A DNA stretch of 64,000 nucleotides, from the NCBI RefSeq assembly GCF_025960875.1, contig NZ_JAODLR010000013.1:62001-126000 (forward strand), written 5' to 3'. The position numbers and the translations under genes are program-made. The notes beneath the pieces are model-generated. The model did not search any database and was not told the DNA's origin. It worked only from the letters and a program-made list of their open reading frames with translations. The stretch is from Crystallibacter permensis. GTDB taxonomy: Bacteria > Actinomycetota > Actinomycetes > Actinomycetales > Micrococcaceae. Shown here piece by piece: positions 50,719 to 60,211 of the stretch (its first letter is position 1; each line of letters begins with the position of its first letter).

Positions 50719-51111
50719 GTGACCATACTTGTCGCCTACGCGCCGCGCCCGGAAGGCCGTGCCGCTCTGTCCAAAGGTATCCAGATGGCCACCGCCCAGA
50801 ACGAGAAGCTGGTCGTTGTCAATGCCAGCCCTGGAGGCCCGACTAGAGATACCTCGCTGGCAGATGCGCACGACGCCGAATGGGTCACCCGCGAGCTGAA
50901 CAACTCCGGCCTGGATGCCGAATTCAAGCAGTTTGTCCGTGGCAAGGACGCGGTGGAGGAGATCCAGGAGCTGGCCGAGAGCCTGCCTGCCTCGCTGCTG
51001 GTCATCGGCCTGCGCAAGCGCACTCCGGTCGGCAAACTCATCATGGGCAGCACCGCCCAGGAAATCCTGCTCACCGTGGACTGTCCCGTGCTGGCGGTCA
51101 AAGCCCGCTAA
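50719..51111 (+). CDS. universal stress protein (UspA family)
   Basis: A 130-residue Usp-fold protein. GTG 50719 has AAGGAG five bases upstream; the product begins VTILVAYAPRPEGRAALSKG. The ATP-type loop at the end, VIGLRKRTPVGKLIMGSTAQEILLTVDCPVLAVK, keeps G-x2-G-x9-GS(T). It lies within the repair island, and AlkA begins right after its stop, so the two are co-transcribed. Confidence 0.9.
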   Translation: MTILVAYAPRPEGRAALSKGIQMATAQNEKLVVVNASPGGPTRDTSLADAHDAEWVTRELNNSGLDAEFKQFVRGKDAVEEIQELAESLPASLLVIGLRKRTPVGKLIMGSTAQEILLTVDCPVLAVKAR

Positions 51112-51966
51112 GTGGAGGTCTCGCTGGACGTCCTGCCTCCGTTCGATGCCGGTGCGGCGCTGGCGGCCTTGGCCGCCCATGCCGTGCCGGGCCTCGAAAC
51201 AACGGACGTCGAGGCCGGCACCCACACGAGGCTCTTCGCCACACCGTCAGGCCCGGTCGCCGGCACTGTGCGCTTCGGCCCCGGCGGTCCGTCCCTGTCA
51301 GTGGAAACCGATGATCCCGCCACCGCTGCCATCATAACGATGGCGGTGCGCCGCTGGCTTGATCTGGACACGGACCCGGACACGGTCCGCGACGTACTGG
51401 GGCAGGATCCGCTGGTCGGTCCACTCCTCGCGGCACGTCCTGGCCTTCGGATTCCCGGTTACCTGGACGGCTTCGAAGGAGCCGTCTGCACGGTCCTCGG
51501 CCAGCAGGTCTCGCTTGCCGCCGCACGGACCTTTGCCGGCAGGCTCGTCAGCGCCTTCGGCGATCCCGGCCCCGCCGGCCTGCACCTCTTCCCGGCCCCT
51601 TCCACCCTGGCGGCTGCAGGAGCCGAACGGATCCAGCAGACCGTCGGGCTCACCGGAGCACGCTCGCGCACAGTCCAGGCCCTGGCAGACGCCTGTGCCG
51701 ACGGCCTGGCCATTGATCCGGAAGGCGACCATGCCGGGATCCGCGGGCGCCTGCTCGCGCTTCCCGGCATCGGCCCCTGGACCGTGGACTATCTGGCCAT
51801 GCGTGCACTCGGAGACCGCGACGCCTATCCGGAGGGCGACCTGGTGCTCAAACGTGCCCTTGGCGCCCGCTCGGTCCAGGAGGTCAGTGCCCATGGCGAG
51901 GCTTGGCGTCCCTTGCGCGCTTACGCTGTCTTCCAGCTCTGGACAGCCGCCGCCTATATTGCCTAA
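51112..51966 (+). CDS. alkA: DNA-3-methyladenine glycosylase II (AlkA type)
   Basis: A 284-residue helix-hairpin-helix glycosylase that removes 3-methyladenine and other alkylated bases. GTG 51112 follows the Usp stop with no gap. An N-terminal TBP-like domain (about residues 1-85) precedes the core; QQVSLAAARTFAGRLV, the HhH LLALPGIGPWTVDYLAMRALGD (about 214-235) and the catalytic Asp243 in YPEGDLVLK are intact. There is no Ada domain fused. It ends the alkylation-repair island, converging on an AKR gene. Confidence 0.92.
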   Translation: MEVSLDVLPPFDAGAALAALAAHAVPGLETTDVEAGTHTRLFATPSGPVAGTVRFGPGGPSLSVETDDPATAAIITMAVRRWLDLDTDPDTVRDVLGQDPLVGPLLAARPGLRIPGYLDGFEGAVCTVLGQQVSLAAARTFAGRLVSAFGDPGPAGLHLFPAPSTLAAAGAERIQQTVGLTGARSRTVQALADACADGLAIDPEGDHAGIRGRLLALPGIGPWTVDYLAMRALGDRDAYPEGDLVLKRALGARSVQEVSAHGEAWRPLRAYAVFQLWTAAAYIA

Positions 51967-51979
51967 CCCTCGTCCATGG

Positions 51980-52906
51980 CTAGGCGCCAGTGGAGTCAGC
52001 ACGAACGCCCCGGGATCCAGCCTCCTCGATCCGTCGCAGCAGCCCCGCCGGAAGCTTGAGCTCCGACGCCCCGAGATCGGTCTTCAGATGCTCGGGCCTG
52101 ACTGTGCCCACGACGGCGCTGGTGACGTTCTCGTTGTTGAGCACGAAGGCCAGGGCTATCTCACTGGCCTTGAGCCCTTCGACTTCGTTGATGAACCGGA
52201 ACCTCCGGCCCCGGATGAACTTGGGCCGATGGTTCTTCAGGGCACGGGCCAGATACCACACGTCGCTGAGCGTCGTGAGCCTAAAGATGTTCCGCGAGTA
52301 TAAGGTCTGGGCCAGCGGTGACTTGACTATGATCCCCATGCCTGCCGACCCTGCCCTGGTGATGAGCGGCTCCAAAGAACGGTCAAGCAGGTTGTATTCA
52401 ATCATCAAGGCGTCGAAGATGCCGAGCTTCAGCGCCCGTTTCGCGCCACCGGCTCCCGTCGATAGGCCCAGCGCCCCGATCATGCCCTTGTCTTTGAGTT
52501 TAAGGACTGATTCGATAGCTGGATCGGCAGGGTGGGGAAAGCCGTGGAAGTCCAGCAGCGGCAGGTGATCCAGTTGCAGGCGCCTGAGACTCTCCTGCAG
52601 GCTCTGCTCAATGGCCCGCGGCGAAAAGTCCTTCACATTTCGCCCGCCGGACCACAGGGAACCGACCTTGGTGGAAATGATGAGGTCCCGTCCCCGGCCC
52701 TTGAGAATGCGGCCCAGGCGCTCCTCGGCGTTGCCGCGGCTGTAGTTGGGGCCGGTATCGAAAAGGTTGACGCCGCCATCCAGGGCTTGCTCCACCAGAC
52801 GCCCCGCCTGCCGTTCGCTGAAAGCCTTCATGCCCCAGTAGCCGCCGGCACCAAAGCTGATTTCGGACACTAATAGTCCGGATTTCCCAAGCCCCCGCTG
52901 TTTCAT
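51980..52906 (-). CDS. aldo/keto reductase
   Basis: A 308-residue NADPH-type TIM-barrel oxidoreductase. The catalytic tetrad is Asp50 (FDTG), Tyr55 (NYSRG), Lys80 (IISTKVG) and His121 (LLDFHGF). The N-terminal GKSGLLVSEISFGAGGYWGMK is typical of AKR family proteins. Substrate unknown. ATG 52906. It converges on alkA with 13 bases between. Confidence 0.9.
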   Translation of the reverse strand: MKQRGLGKSGLLVSEISFGAGGYWGMKAFSERQAGRLVEQALDGGVNLFDTGPNYSRGNAEERLGRILKGRGRDLIISTKVGSLWSGGRNVKDFSPRAIEQSLQESLRRLQLDHLPLLDFHGFPHPADPAIESVLKLKDKGMIGALGLSTGAGGAKRALKLGIFDALMIEYNLLDRSLEPLITRAGSAGMGIIVKSPLAQTLYSRNIFRLTTLSDVWYLARALKNHRPKFIRGRRFRFINEVEGLKASEIALAFVLNNENVTSAVVGTVRPEHLKTDLGASELKLPAGLLRRIEEAGSRGVRADSTGA

Positions 52907-53048
52907 TGACCCTCTTCATTGCTCCGGTGTGGCAGCACCAGCACCGACCGGTGGCGGCGATGCCGAGCAGTTGCCGGCCCACATCGGAGTGATTGTTCCC
53001 GACTCCCCAGGCCCACCGGACCGGGAGTTTGGGAATCCGGACTCCGGG

Positions 53049-53363
53049 TTAGAGTCCGTAGTAGCGGCTCAGCTTCGCCTCGTCCTCGGGAGAGAGACCC
53101 ATTTCCGGTTCGATGTCGATCTCCGGGGAATCCTTGATGGTGTCATGGTCATAGGCCACGTGGACGTTTGTGCCTTCAACTCTCGCCCCGGCGAGCGGGA
53201 TGAAGTGTTCGCGCGTTTCCAACAGTCCCAGCGCAACGGTGATCCATGCCAGCCGGCCCGTGTCCTTGTCCCGGTGGACCTGTCCTACCAATCCCAGCTT
53301 GTGGTCCTTGCTGTCCCACGCCGTAGCGTCCTGCAGCTCGTGGATATCCTGCCGTTGCGTCAT
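53049..53363 (-). CDS. small PRC-barrel-like protein
   Basis: A 104-residue protein from ATG 53363 (AAGGAG six bases upstream). The fold pattern ATAWDSKDHKLGLVGQVHRDKDTGRLAWITVALGLLETREHFIPLAGA resembles PRC-barrel domains, then an acidic tail with DIEPEMGLSPEDEAKLSRYYGL. It is cytosolic and of unknown function; PRC-barrel proteins of this size are common in stress-responsive actinobacterial gene sets. Confidence 0.82.
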   Translation of the reverse strand: MTQRQDIHELQDATAWDSKDHKLGLVGQVHRDKDTGRLAWITVALGLLETREHFIPLAGARVEGTNVHVAYDHDTIKDSPEIDIEPEMGLSPEDEAKLSRYYGL

Positions 53364-53500
53364 CGGATGCTCCTTCATGATGGACAGCATGCTTTCCCAG
53401 TCAGAAAGTAAACTTACCCACGAACTTAGCAGTGACGCTTGACTTGTCAATTACCTTCCGAACGGCGGCTCGACCGAACCGCGGGAGTTTTACCGCGCCG

Positions 53501-54709
53501 TTACTTCGGGACGCCGTGCCGATTGCCGTGGCGCCGCAGCACCAGGGCCAGCAAGACGCAAAGCAGGTAACCGGCACCGACCACCACCCAGCCGGAGCGG
53601 AAGCTGCCGCTGCCTTCCAGCAGCAGACCCATCAGCAGCGGGCCTGCGGCGAACCCGGCATACATTCCCATCGAGACCACGCCGGAGGCAGAACCTACAC
53701 GCGCCGCCGGCACCACCTTCATGACGCCGGCCATCACCACAACGTTGGTTCCCAGCACCGTGGCCCCGTGCAGCGCGACTCCAAGCCAGAGCAGCAGCGG
53801 GCTCCGCAATTCGCCGGCCCCCAGCAGCGCCGCCGCACCGAGCAGCGCGCCGAGCCCCAGCAGGACGAGCAGGGTGGATGCCCGCCTCCCCTTGGCCATC
53901 TCGCGACCCCACAAAATGCGCGATGTCACGCCAACCACGCCGGAGACGCCTGCGGCCACGCCACCAAGCAGCAGCGAGAAGTCCAACTCGCGGACGGTGA
54001 ACAGCGGCAGATACACGTTGGTGGCCTGCATGCCGAGCCCCGTCAGCAACGCGTAGCCGGCAAACAGCCATACAGCCAGCGGATATCCCTTGGCTTGGTC
54101 CACGGTCGGCGGAGCAGCTGCGCGGCCGGGAGCCGCCGTCGTTATTGGCTTCTCCTCCGGCAACTGCCGCAGGCCGTACAGCAACAGCCCGACGGCGACG
54201 ACCGCGGCAAGTGCGGTGGCTCCCTGCCAGCCCAGCCAGAGCGCGACCGGAGGGAAGAACAGGCCGGCGAAAAGCTGGCTGCCTTGTACGCCGGACTGTT
54301 TCACGCCGATCCAGCCGGGACGTTTGGTCGCCGTCACATGGTGGATGATGATGCGGTTGGTGGTGGGGTTCGAGATGGCCTGGGCGGGACCGGCGAGCAG
54401 CGCAGCGACGAGCAGGACAAAATAGTGGTGCGCCAGCGAGGCTATCACCAGGGCCACCGTGGTGCCGGCGAAGATCAGGATCAACTGCGCGCGGTTGGAA
54501 ATGCGGTCGCTGAGCCGGCCCAGCCACATGCTGCAGACAGCCGCACTGGCAAAAATTGCCGTTGCCAGCAGGCCGAATTGTGACTCGCTGATGCCCAGAT
54601 CAGTGATGATCAGCGGGCTCGTGGCGCTCAACCCGTAATTCAGCAGCGGGCCTACGCCCATGGCGCAGCTGAGGACAAACAGTAAGGCGCCGGTTGGCTG
54701 CTTGGTCAT
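53501..54709 (-). CDS. MFS transporter
   Basis: A 402-residue transporter with twelve helices. The N-terminal CAMGVGPLLNYGLSATSPLIITDLGISESQFGLLATAIF and the loop GRLSDRISNRAQ show the MFS signature. The NPTTNRIIIHHVTATKRPGWIGVKQSGVQGSQLFAG stretch (helix 4-5) is well conserved in a subgroup annotated as MFS permeases of unknown substrate. ATG 54709. Separate from neighbours. Confidence 0.88.
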   Translation of the reverse strand: MTKQPTGALLFVLSCAMGVGPLLNYGLSATSPLIITDLGISESQFGLLATAIFASAAVCSMWLGRLSDRISNRAQLILIFAGTTVALVIASLAHHYFVLLVAALLAGPAQAISNPTTNRIIIHHVTATKRPGWIGVKQSGVQGSQLFAGLFFPPVALWLGWQGATALAAVVAVGLLLYGLRQLPEEKPITTAAPGRAAAPPTVDQAKGYPLAVWLFAGYALLTGLGMQATNVYLPLFTVRELDFSLLLGGVAAGVSGVVGVTSRILWGREMAKGRRASTLLVLLGLGALLGAAALLGAGELRSPLLLWLGVALHGATVLGTNVVVMAGVMKVVPAARVGSASGVVSMGMYAGFAAGPLLMGLLLEGSGSFRSGWVVVGAGYLLCVLLALVLRRHGNRHGVPK

Positions 54710-54841
54710 AGGTACTTGGTCTCCTGCTCGACTGGAGCCTTATCTGCTCCTTTGCAGGTTATCGCGCCCGCAAACCCAGCTCTGCCCGGCAACGCTATGA
54801 CCCCGGCACTCTATGCATCGGCAGCGCTACGATTCTGGCAC

Positions 54842-55489
54842 TCAGGTCCGACAGGCGGGTGCCGTGGCCTCTTGCGCGGCCAGAAGGGCGGGCTTGCAGA
54901 TCGCCTCGATCTGGCGGTGGATGTCCTGCACCGGCCGATCGGCCTGCACGAGGCGGAAGTTGCCGAAGTCCGTCAAGCTGCGGTAGGCCGCGTCCAGGTC
55001 GCGCAGGTCCTCCAGCGTTTCGGTATCGGTGCCGCGGACCTGGATGCGCTCCAGTGCGCGGGCGGGAGAAATCTCGAAATAGAGCACGAAGTCCGGCCGG
55101 GGCACGAATTTCCGGAGCAGGCGCAGCAAGAGTCCCGGTTCGACCCCGCGTTTCGCGTTCGCCGCCAGCTGGCAATACAGGTACCGGTCGTGGATTTCGA
55201 CGTCGGCAGGGGCAGTGGAGGCAAGGCTGCCGAGCAGGGCGAAGGCCCGGACCACCGTTTCATAGCGGCTGAGCAGCCGGGCACCGAGCATCTTTTCCGC
55301 GCTGCTACCGAGCCTGCGGGCAAGAGTATCCAGCGTCCGGCGTCCGCCGGGGTTCCGGCACAGCCGTACCTGAGCCCCGCCCAAGGTGAGCTGATCCGCC
55401 AGGTAACGCGCCGCCGTCGTTTTTCCGGCGCCGTCAATACCAATCAGTGCGATTCGCAACGGCGCGGACTGGCGATGGCGTGCTGGCAT
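54842..55489 (-). CDS. thymidylate-kinase-like P-loop kinase
   Basis: A 215-residue kinase of the dTMP kinase fold. Walker A is GIDGAGKTT (about residues 17-25); the DRYLYCQLAANAKRG segment is the DR(Y/F) motif of the family; the LID-like VRGTDTETLEDLRDLDAAYRSL follows. An ATG at 55519 is also in frame, but 55489 has GGAG nine bases before. True Tmk is usually elsewhere, so this may act on another nucleotide or on a sugar or polyphosphate; unknown. Confidence 0.8.
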   Translation of the reverse strand: MPARHRQSAPLRIALIGIDGAGKTTAARYLADQLTLGGAQVRLCRNPGGRRTLDTLARRLGSSAEKMLGARLLSRYETVVRAFALLGSLASTAPADVEIHDRYLYCQLAANAKRGVEPGLLLRLLRKFVPRPDFVLYFEISPARALERIQVRGTDTETLEDLRDLDAAYRSLTDFGNFRLVQADRPVQDIHRQIEAICKPALLAAQEATAPACRT

Positions 55490-55729
55490 GGGCGGTGACT
55501 CCTTTCCTAGGCGGAGCATCTACTTTAGCGGGTTCCCATAGGGAGAGTCTGTGGGGTTCCTGAGTGAATACTGTTGGTTCCTGTTGAGCGGGCGCTTAGC
55601 AGAAACAGTCGAGACGGGAACGAACGACACACCGGCGCGCCAGTGCGATTCTGCCCGGCTTATCATCCTGGCCCAACTATGATCAACCTGGGCGGCCCCG
55701 ACAAGGGGCCTGAGTTGGGGGAAGGTTGC

Positions 55730-56506
55730 GTGGAGGCTGACGAATCGTGGCGCGCCCGCGGGGCGCTGCGCCAGTTCAAACGTGCCGGCGTAGCACTGAT
55801 TGCCGTCGCGGCGTTCTGGCTCTGGCTCCTGCTCGGCAGCGCAGGGTTCATCGCCGCTATCTTCGAATCACCCAAAGCAATGGTGGTCGTCTTCTACGGC
55901 GGCGCCGTGCTCGTTTTGGTATCCCTGCTCGTTGCCCTGACCGCCATCATGGTCCTTCTGGCCAACTGGCCGGACAAGTCCCAGCGCGAGGCCGCATACG
56001 GAACCATGCGTGAGCGCTCGAATGAGGCTATTGCCTTTGTGCTGCGGCAGCTTCGCATCAAGGCCCGCATGGTTCGAACCGGCTCGCCACGGCCAAATGG
56101 TTTATCGTTGCACGCGGTCCGCACCTATATTTCAGCGCGGCTCCCAGGTCTCCGTGCCCGGCTTCTTACTGCCGCCCGACGCACGACCGCGTCGGTTGTC
56201 CGGCCGGTTGCCGCCTGGACGCGACAGGCGACTCGCAGGTTCCGCCGTTCCGCCGCCCGCAGGATACCGGGTCTGCAACGTCAAGACGTACTCGGGGCAG
56301 GCGCCGGCCCGCTCTCCCGTGCCGAAGCTGCCGAAGCTGCCGAAGCTGCCGAAGCTGCCGAGATTCAGTCTCCCGCCGCCGGGCAGGATCGACCTGCGCG
56401 TGCACGCACGCCCATCCCGGTGCGGCGGCCTCCCATCCCTAACCGGCCGCCGGCTTCTGCCGCAGTTCCACAGCCGATCCAGGACCGGCGGGACATCGCC
56501 TCCTAA
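55730..56506 (+). CDS. membrane protein of unknown function with Arg-rich and Ala-Glu repeat tail
   Basis: A 258-residue protein I do not recognise. GTG 55730 has GGGGGAAGG four bases upstream; an ATG at 55679 in frame lacks one. Two hydrophobic segments (about residues 18-42 and 52-76) are followed by a helix, then a long Arg-rich basic region (about 110-185), an (AEA)n repeat and a Pro/Arg-rich end. The tail should lie in the cytosol. It may bind acidic polymers or membranes. No family name is supportable. Confidence 0.6.
   Translation: MEADESWRARGALRQFKRAGVALIAVAAFWLWLLLGSAGFIAAIFESPKAMVVVFYGGAVLVLVSLLVALTAIMVLLANWPDKSQREAAYGTMRERSNEAIAFVLRQLRIKARMVRTGSPRPNGLSLHAVRTYISARLPGLRARLLTAARRTTASVVRPVAAWTRQATRRFRRSAARRIPGLQRQDVLGAGAGPLSRAEAAEAAEAAEAAEIQSPAAGQDRPARARTPIPVRRPPIPNRPPASAAVPQPIQDRRDIAS
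56321..56362 (+). repeat. 9-bp tandem repeat coding Ala-Glu-Ala
   Basis: Four perfect copies of GCCGAAGCT plus a partial fifth. The units encode AEA in the hypothetical membrane protein. Perfect copies favour strand slippage, so length may differ between isolates without changing the frame. Confidence 0.9.
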
Positions 56507-56722
56507 GAAGCGACGCATGGCTGCGCCTTATCTATTTGATGACCGCAGTCACTGTCCTGTGAGGCCAACTTCACCCGCTGTGGTGGCCGGATTCACCTCG
56601 TTTTGGTCAGTTGTGTCAGGCCATCTTAACTAAAATTGAATCAGGGCCACAGATCGTGTAGGCCCGCCTACTTCACACTTCGCTTCCCGCCTTTTTCAGG
56701 CACTCTACCTTTCGGAGGAAAA

Positions 56723-57055
56723 ATGCTTCGCACTCGTCAGCACGTCGGTCACGATATCCTGCTGGCCCGTCACGGCCGCAGCATTGCGTCCATGCGGCTG
56801 GACCGTGCGTCGAACTCGGTGGTCGCCGTTCTGGATGACGGCACCGTGGACCGGGCCCCGAACCTCATCACCGCGGATCTCGCTTTGCCGGCAGGCCGGA
56901 CAGGCCTCACCTCGGAGGACTGCAAGGTCCTCGGCATCATGTCGGCAGCCTGCGCTGGACTCGGCGCCCTCATGGTCGGCTCCGTACTGGCCATGGTGCA
57001 GTTCGGCGAACAGCTCGGCCTGACCGAAGCCGCCCAGTACCTGAGCGTCTACTAG
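56723..57055 (+). CDS. small hypothetical membrane protein
   Basis: A 110-residue protein. ATG 56723 has GGAGG five bases upstream. The N-terminal half is polar (MLRTRQHVGHDILLARHGRS, then RLDRASNSVVAVLDDGTVD) and residues about 78-97 form one helix (IMSAACAGLGALMVGSVLAMV). It has no recognised domain. It lies between the hypothetical membrane gene and the SDR gene; strand and spacing do not tie it to either. Confidence 0.7.
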   Translation: MLRTRQHVGHDILLARHGRSIASMRLDRASNSVVAVLDDGTVDRAPNLITADLALPAGRTGLTSEDCKVLGIMSAACAGLGALMVGSVLAMVQFGEQLGLTEAAQYLSVY

Positions 57056-57069
57056 CCCGCACCCGTCCG

Positions 57070-57966
57070 CTACGGCGAGGGCGAGCCGCCGTTGACGTTC
57101 AATGTCTCGCCCATGACGTAGCTGGATTCCGACGACGCCAGGAACACGTACGCCGGGGCGAGCTCGGTAGGCTGCCCGGCGCGCCCGATCGGCGTGGACT
57201 TTCCGAACTTCGGCAGGGCCTCCTTAGGCTGCCCATCGCTGACCTGCAGCGGAGTCCAGAACGGCCCCGGGGCAACCGCATTCACCCGGATGCCTCGCGG
57301 CGCCAACTGCTGCGCCAGGCCCTTGGTGAAGTTATTAATCGCCCCCTTGGTCGCCGCGTAGTCAATCAGGGTAGGCGAGGGCTGGTACGCCTGGATCGAC
57401 GTCGTATTGATAATGCTGGAGCCGGGCTGCAGGTGCGGCAGGGCCGCTTTGGTGATCCAGAAGAATGCATAGATATTGGTCTTGAAGGTGGTGTCGAACT
57501 GCTCGTCGCTGAGGTCTTCAAGCTTCTCGACGGCGATCTGCCGGCCGGCGTTATTGACCAGGATATCCAGACCGCCGAGGCCTTCCACAGCGTTCTTGAC
57601 CAGTTCGCGGCAGGTGTTTGAATCGGTCAGGTCGCCCGGCAGCTGGACTGCCTTCTGCCCCGCCTCCTCGATCACCCGGGCCACGACCTTGGCGTCCTCT
57701 TCCTCTTCCGGCAGGTAGGACAAGGCCACATCCGCGCCCTCACGCGCGAAGGCGATCGCCACCGCGGCACCGATGCCGGAATCCGATCCCGTGATCAGCG
57801 CTTTACGGCCCTTCAGCCTGCCCGTCCCGCGGTAGGTATCCTCGCCGCGGTCGGTATGGGGCACCAGTTCCTTGTCCAGACCGGGCTCCGGCTGGTCCTG
57901 CTTGGGCGGTTCGATGCTGGGATAGCGCTTGACGGGATCCTGGAAGGTGTATTGGTCCTGACCCAT
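57070..57966 (-). CDS. short-chain dehydrogenase/reductase (YhdF/YghA-like)
   Basis: A 298-residue NAD(P)-dependent oxidoreductase. The long N-terminal lead ([39 protein letters not shown]) is characteristic of the YhdF/YghA group. The nucleotide loop is TGSDSGIG (about residues 59-66), with NNAG and the active site Tyr-x-x-x-Lys in YAATKGA. The C-terminal end GETLNVNGG is typical. ATG 57966. Substrate unknown; relatives are stress-induced general alcohol/aldehyde reductases. Confidence 0.92.
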   Translation of the reverse strand: MGQDQYTFQDPVKRYPSIEPPKQDQPEPGLDKELVPHTDRGEDTYRGTGRLKGRKALITGSDSGIGAAVAIAFAREGADVALSYLPEEEEDAKVVARVIEEAGQKAVQLPGDLTDSNTCRELVKNAVEGLGGLDILVNNAGRQIAVEKLEDLSDEQFDTTFKTNIYAFFWITKAALPHLQPGSSIINTTSIQAYQPSPTLIDYAATKGAINNFTKGLAQQLAPRGIRVNAVAPGPFWTPLQVSDGQPKEALPKFGKSTPIGRAGQPTELAPAYVFLASSESSYVMGETLNVNGGSPSP

Positions 57967-58137
57967 TACTGCTCCAATCCGGTAGGTAAAACTAAGCTTG
58001 CTTACCAGCCTATTGGTCACAGTTCGGGTGTCAATCCCGGAGCGCCGCGCGCGGCATGGAGATGTACTTGCCGCTGTGGCTGCGGCTAATGGGCGCACCA
58101 CGCTGACTTCCACCTCAGGATCGTCCGGAAAGACTGA

Positions 58138-58162
58138 ACGGCCGCGGCAATGCCGCGGCCGT
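58138..58162 (-). terminator. terminator after the gcv-sdaA operon
   Basis: ACGGCCGCGGC and its complement enclose an AAT loop (11-bp perfect stem). On the minus strand it is followed by TCAGTCTTTCC, 32 bases past the sdaA stop. Confidence 0.75.
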
Positions 58163-58193
58163 CCAATCCATCTAAAGGGTTACCCGTGGTCTC

Positions 58194-59609
58194 TTAGCAC
58201 TCCACCACGTTGACGGCCAGGCCGCCCATCGCGGTTTCCTTGTACTTGGAGCTCATGTCCTTGCCTGTTTCGCGCATGGTGATGATGACCTCGTCCAGCG
58301 AGACACGGTGCGTGCCATCGCCCCACAAAGCCATCTTGGCCGCGTTCACGGCCTTGGCGGCACCGATCGCATTGCGCTCGATACACGGCACCTGCACCAG
58401 GCCGCCAATCGGGTCGCAGGTCAGCCCCAGGTTGTGCTCCATTGCGATCTCCGCGGCGTTTTCCACATGCGCGGGGCTGCCGCCCATGACCTCGGCCAGG
58501 CCTGCAGCGGCCATGGAGGAAGCGGAACCCACTTCGCCCTGGCAACCGACCTCGGCGCCGGAGATGGAAGCCTGCTCCTTGTACAGCACACCGACGGCGG
58601 CGGCCGCCAGCAGGAACTTCACGATGACGTCGTCCTTATCAGCCTGCGTCGCCTTCTCCATGCCCGGAGCGTAGTGCGTGGCATAGAACATGACCGCTGG
58701 AATAATGCCCGCCGCGCCGTTGGTCGGTGCCGTGACCACCCGCCCGCCGGAAGCGTTCTCCTCGTTCACGGCCAGCGCCACGAGGTTCACCCATTCCTGC
58801 CAGTACTTGTGGTCCCGGTCCTTGTCTTCCTTGCGCAGCCGGTCATGCCAGTCAGGCGCCCGACGGCGGACGTTCAGTCCCCCGGGCAAGACGCCTTCGC
58901 GCTTGATGGCGGAGTCCTTGCATTCCTCCATCACCTGCCAGATGTGGATCAGGCCGGCACGGATGTCCGCCTCGGAGCGCGAAGCCTTCTCGTTGAGCAT
59001 CATGATGTCGCTGATGCCCAGGCCGGTGTTGCGGCAGTGTTCCAGCAGTTCCGCCGCCGTCCGGAAGGGGTACGGCAGCTCCTCCTTGGAGGCGTCCAGC
59101 TCCCGCGCGGCTTCGTCTTCCTCGCCGTCGCGGACAATGAAGCCGCCGCCCACGGAAAAGAACGTTGCCTCGTGAAGGACTGCACCGGCGTCGTCGGTCA
59201 CCTGGAATTTCATCCCATTAGTGTGCCGGGGCAGCACCGTGAGCGGATGCTGCACCATGTCCTCGACCTTGTAGTTCAGGACCACACCGGCCGAGCCCTC
59301 AATCTGCGAGCACAGCTGCAGCTCGCCGGTTGAGGCCATGTCTGCCAGTCGCGAATCTACTTCATCCGGCAGGATCTGTTCGGGGTGGAAACCCTCCAGC
59401 CCCAGCATCACCGCAGTGAAGGTGCCGTGGCCGCGGCCGGTAGCCGCGAGGGACCCGTACAGGTCCACCCGCAGCCCGGCCACGCGGTCCAGCACACCGG
59501 TTGAAACCAGCTCCTCGGCAAAGACGGCGGCCGCCCGCATCGGGCCGACAGTGTGCGAACTGGAGGGACCGATGCCCACGGTAAAGAGGTCGAATACGCC
59601 TACAGCCAT
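58194..59609 (-). CDS. sdaA: L-serine ammonia-lyase (iron-sulfur, single chain)
   Basis: A 471-residue enzyme that turns serine into pyruvate and ammonia. The N-terminal domain begins [22 protein letters not shown]; the Fe-S Cys residues are in [18 protein letters not shown] and in [20 protein letters not shown]; the chain ends with VNVVEC, a terminal Cys that can act in cluster control. ATG 59609. It is 81 bases after gcvH, so it should be co-transcribed: glycine cleavage makes methylene-THF, serine is formed from a second glycine, and SdaA then yields pyruvate. Confidence 0.96.
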   Translation of the reverse strand: MAVGVFDLFTVGIGPSSSHTVGPMRAAAVFAEELVSTGVLDRVAGLRVDLYGSLAATGRGHGTFTAVMLGLEGFHPEQILPDEVDSRLADMASTGELQLCSQIEGSAGVVLNYKVEDMVQHPLTVLPRHTNGMKFQVTDDAGAVLHEATFFSVGGGFIVRDGEEDEAARELDASKEELPYPFRTAAELLEHCRNTGLGISDIMMLNEKASRSEADIRAGLIHIWQVMEECKDSAIKREGVLPGGLNVRRRAPDWHDRLRKEDKDRDHKYWQEWVNLVALAVNEENASGGRVVTAPTNGAAGIIPAVMFYATHYAPGMEKATQADKDDVIVKFLLAAAAVGVLYKEQASISGAEVGCQGEVGSASSMAAAGLAEVMGGSPAHVENAAEIAMEHNLGLTCDPIGGLVQVPCIERNAIGAAKAVNAAKMALWGDGTHRVSLDEVIITMRETGKDMSSKYKETAMGGLAVNVVEC

Positions 59610-59690
59610 GATGGCTCCTTAATGCCCTTCGGCGGCTTGCTGCCGCTTCCGGTTAGAGACGATGAATAACGACGGCGGTACCAGCGGCTG

Positions 59691-60071
59691 TTAGGACAGC
59701 TCGCCGCCGTTCTTGGAACTGTAATCCTCGGCCGAGAGCAGGGGGCCCTCTTCCGAAACGTTGACGGTGAACAGCCAGCCCTTGCCATACGGATCCGAGT
59801 TCAGCAGGGCCGGATCATCGATGGCGGCCTGGTTGACCTCGGTGATCTCGCCGGAAACCGGTGCGTAGATGTCGGAGACGGACTTGGTGGACTCCACCTC
59901 GCCGCAGGTTTCGCCGGCGGTGATCGTGGAGCCGACCTCGGGCAGGTCAACGTAGACCACGTCGCCGAGGGCGTCGGTGGCGACCTGCGAGAGGCCGACC
60001 TTGACCGGGCTGGAAGCATCCACCCACTCGTGCTCTTCGGAGTAACGCAGGTTGGAAAGAACTGTGCTCAT
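59691..60071 (-). CDS. gcvH: glycine cleavage system H protein
   Basis: A 126-residue lipoyl carrier. The start is ATG 60071 ([17 protein letters not shown]). The lipoyl Lys63 lies in [19 protein letters not shown]. It accepts the aminomethyl group from GcvP and delivers it to GcvT. The gap to gcvT is 140 bases, large enough for a separate ribosome start or attenuator, but I see no clear structure there. An open frame upstream to 60149 is not needed. Confidence 0.96.
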   Translation of the reverse strand: MSTVLSNLRYSEEHEWVDASSPVKVGLSQVATDALGDVVYVDLPEVGSTITAGETCGEVESTKSVSDIYAPVSGEITEVNQAAIDDPALLNSDPYGKGWLFTVNVSEEGPLLSAEDYSSKNGGELS

Positions 60072-60211
60072 GGGTAGAACCTTTCGAAAGAGGGGAAATA
60101 CAGAAAGAACAGCGGCCGCCGGCAAAAATCCGTAAGCGCACCGCCGCACCGAGGAACGGGCGGCAGTGTCCTACGTCTGAATTATTGCCGACTGCTTCGC
60201 GGCAGGTTTGC

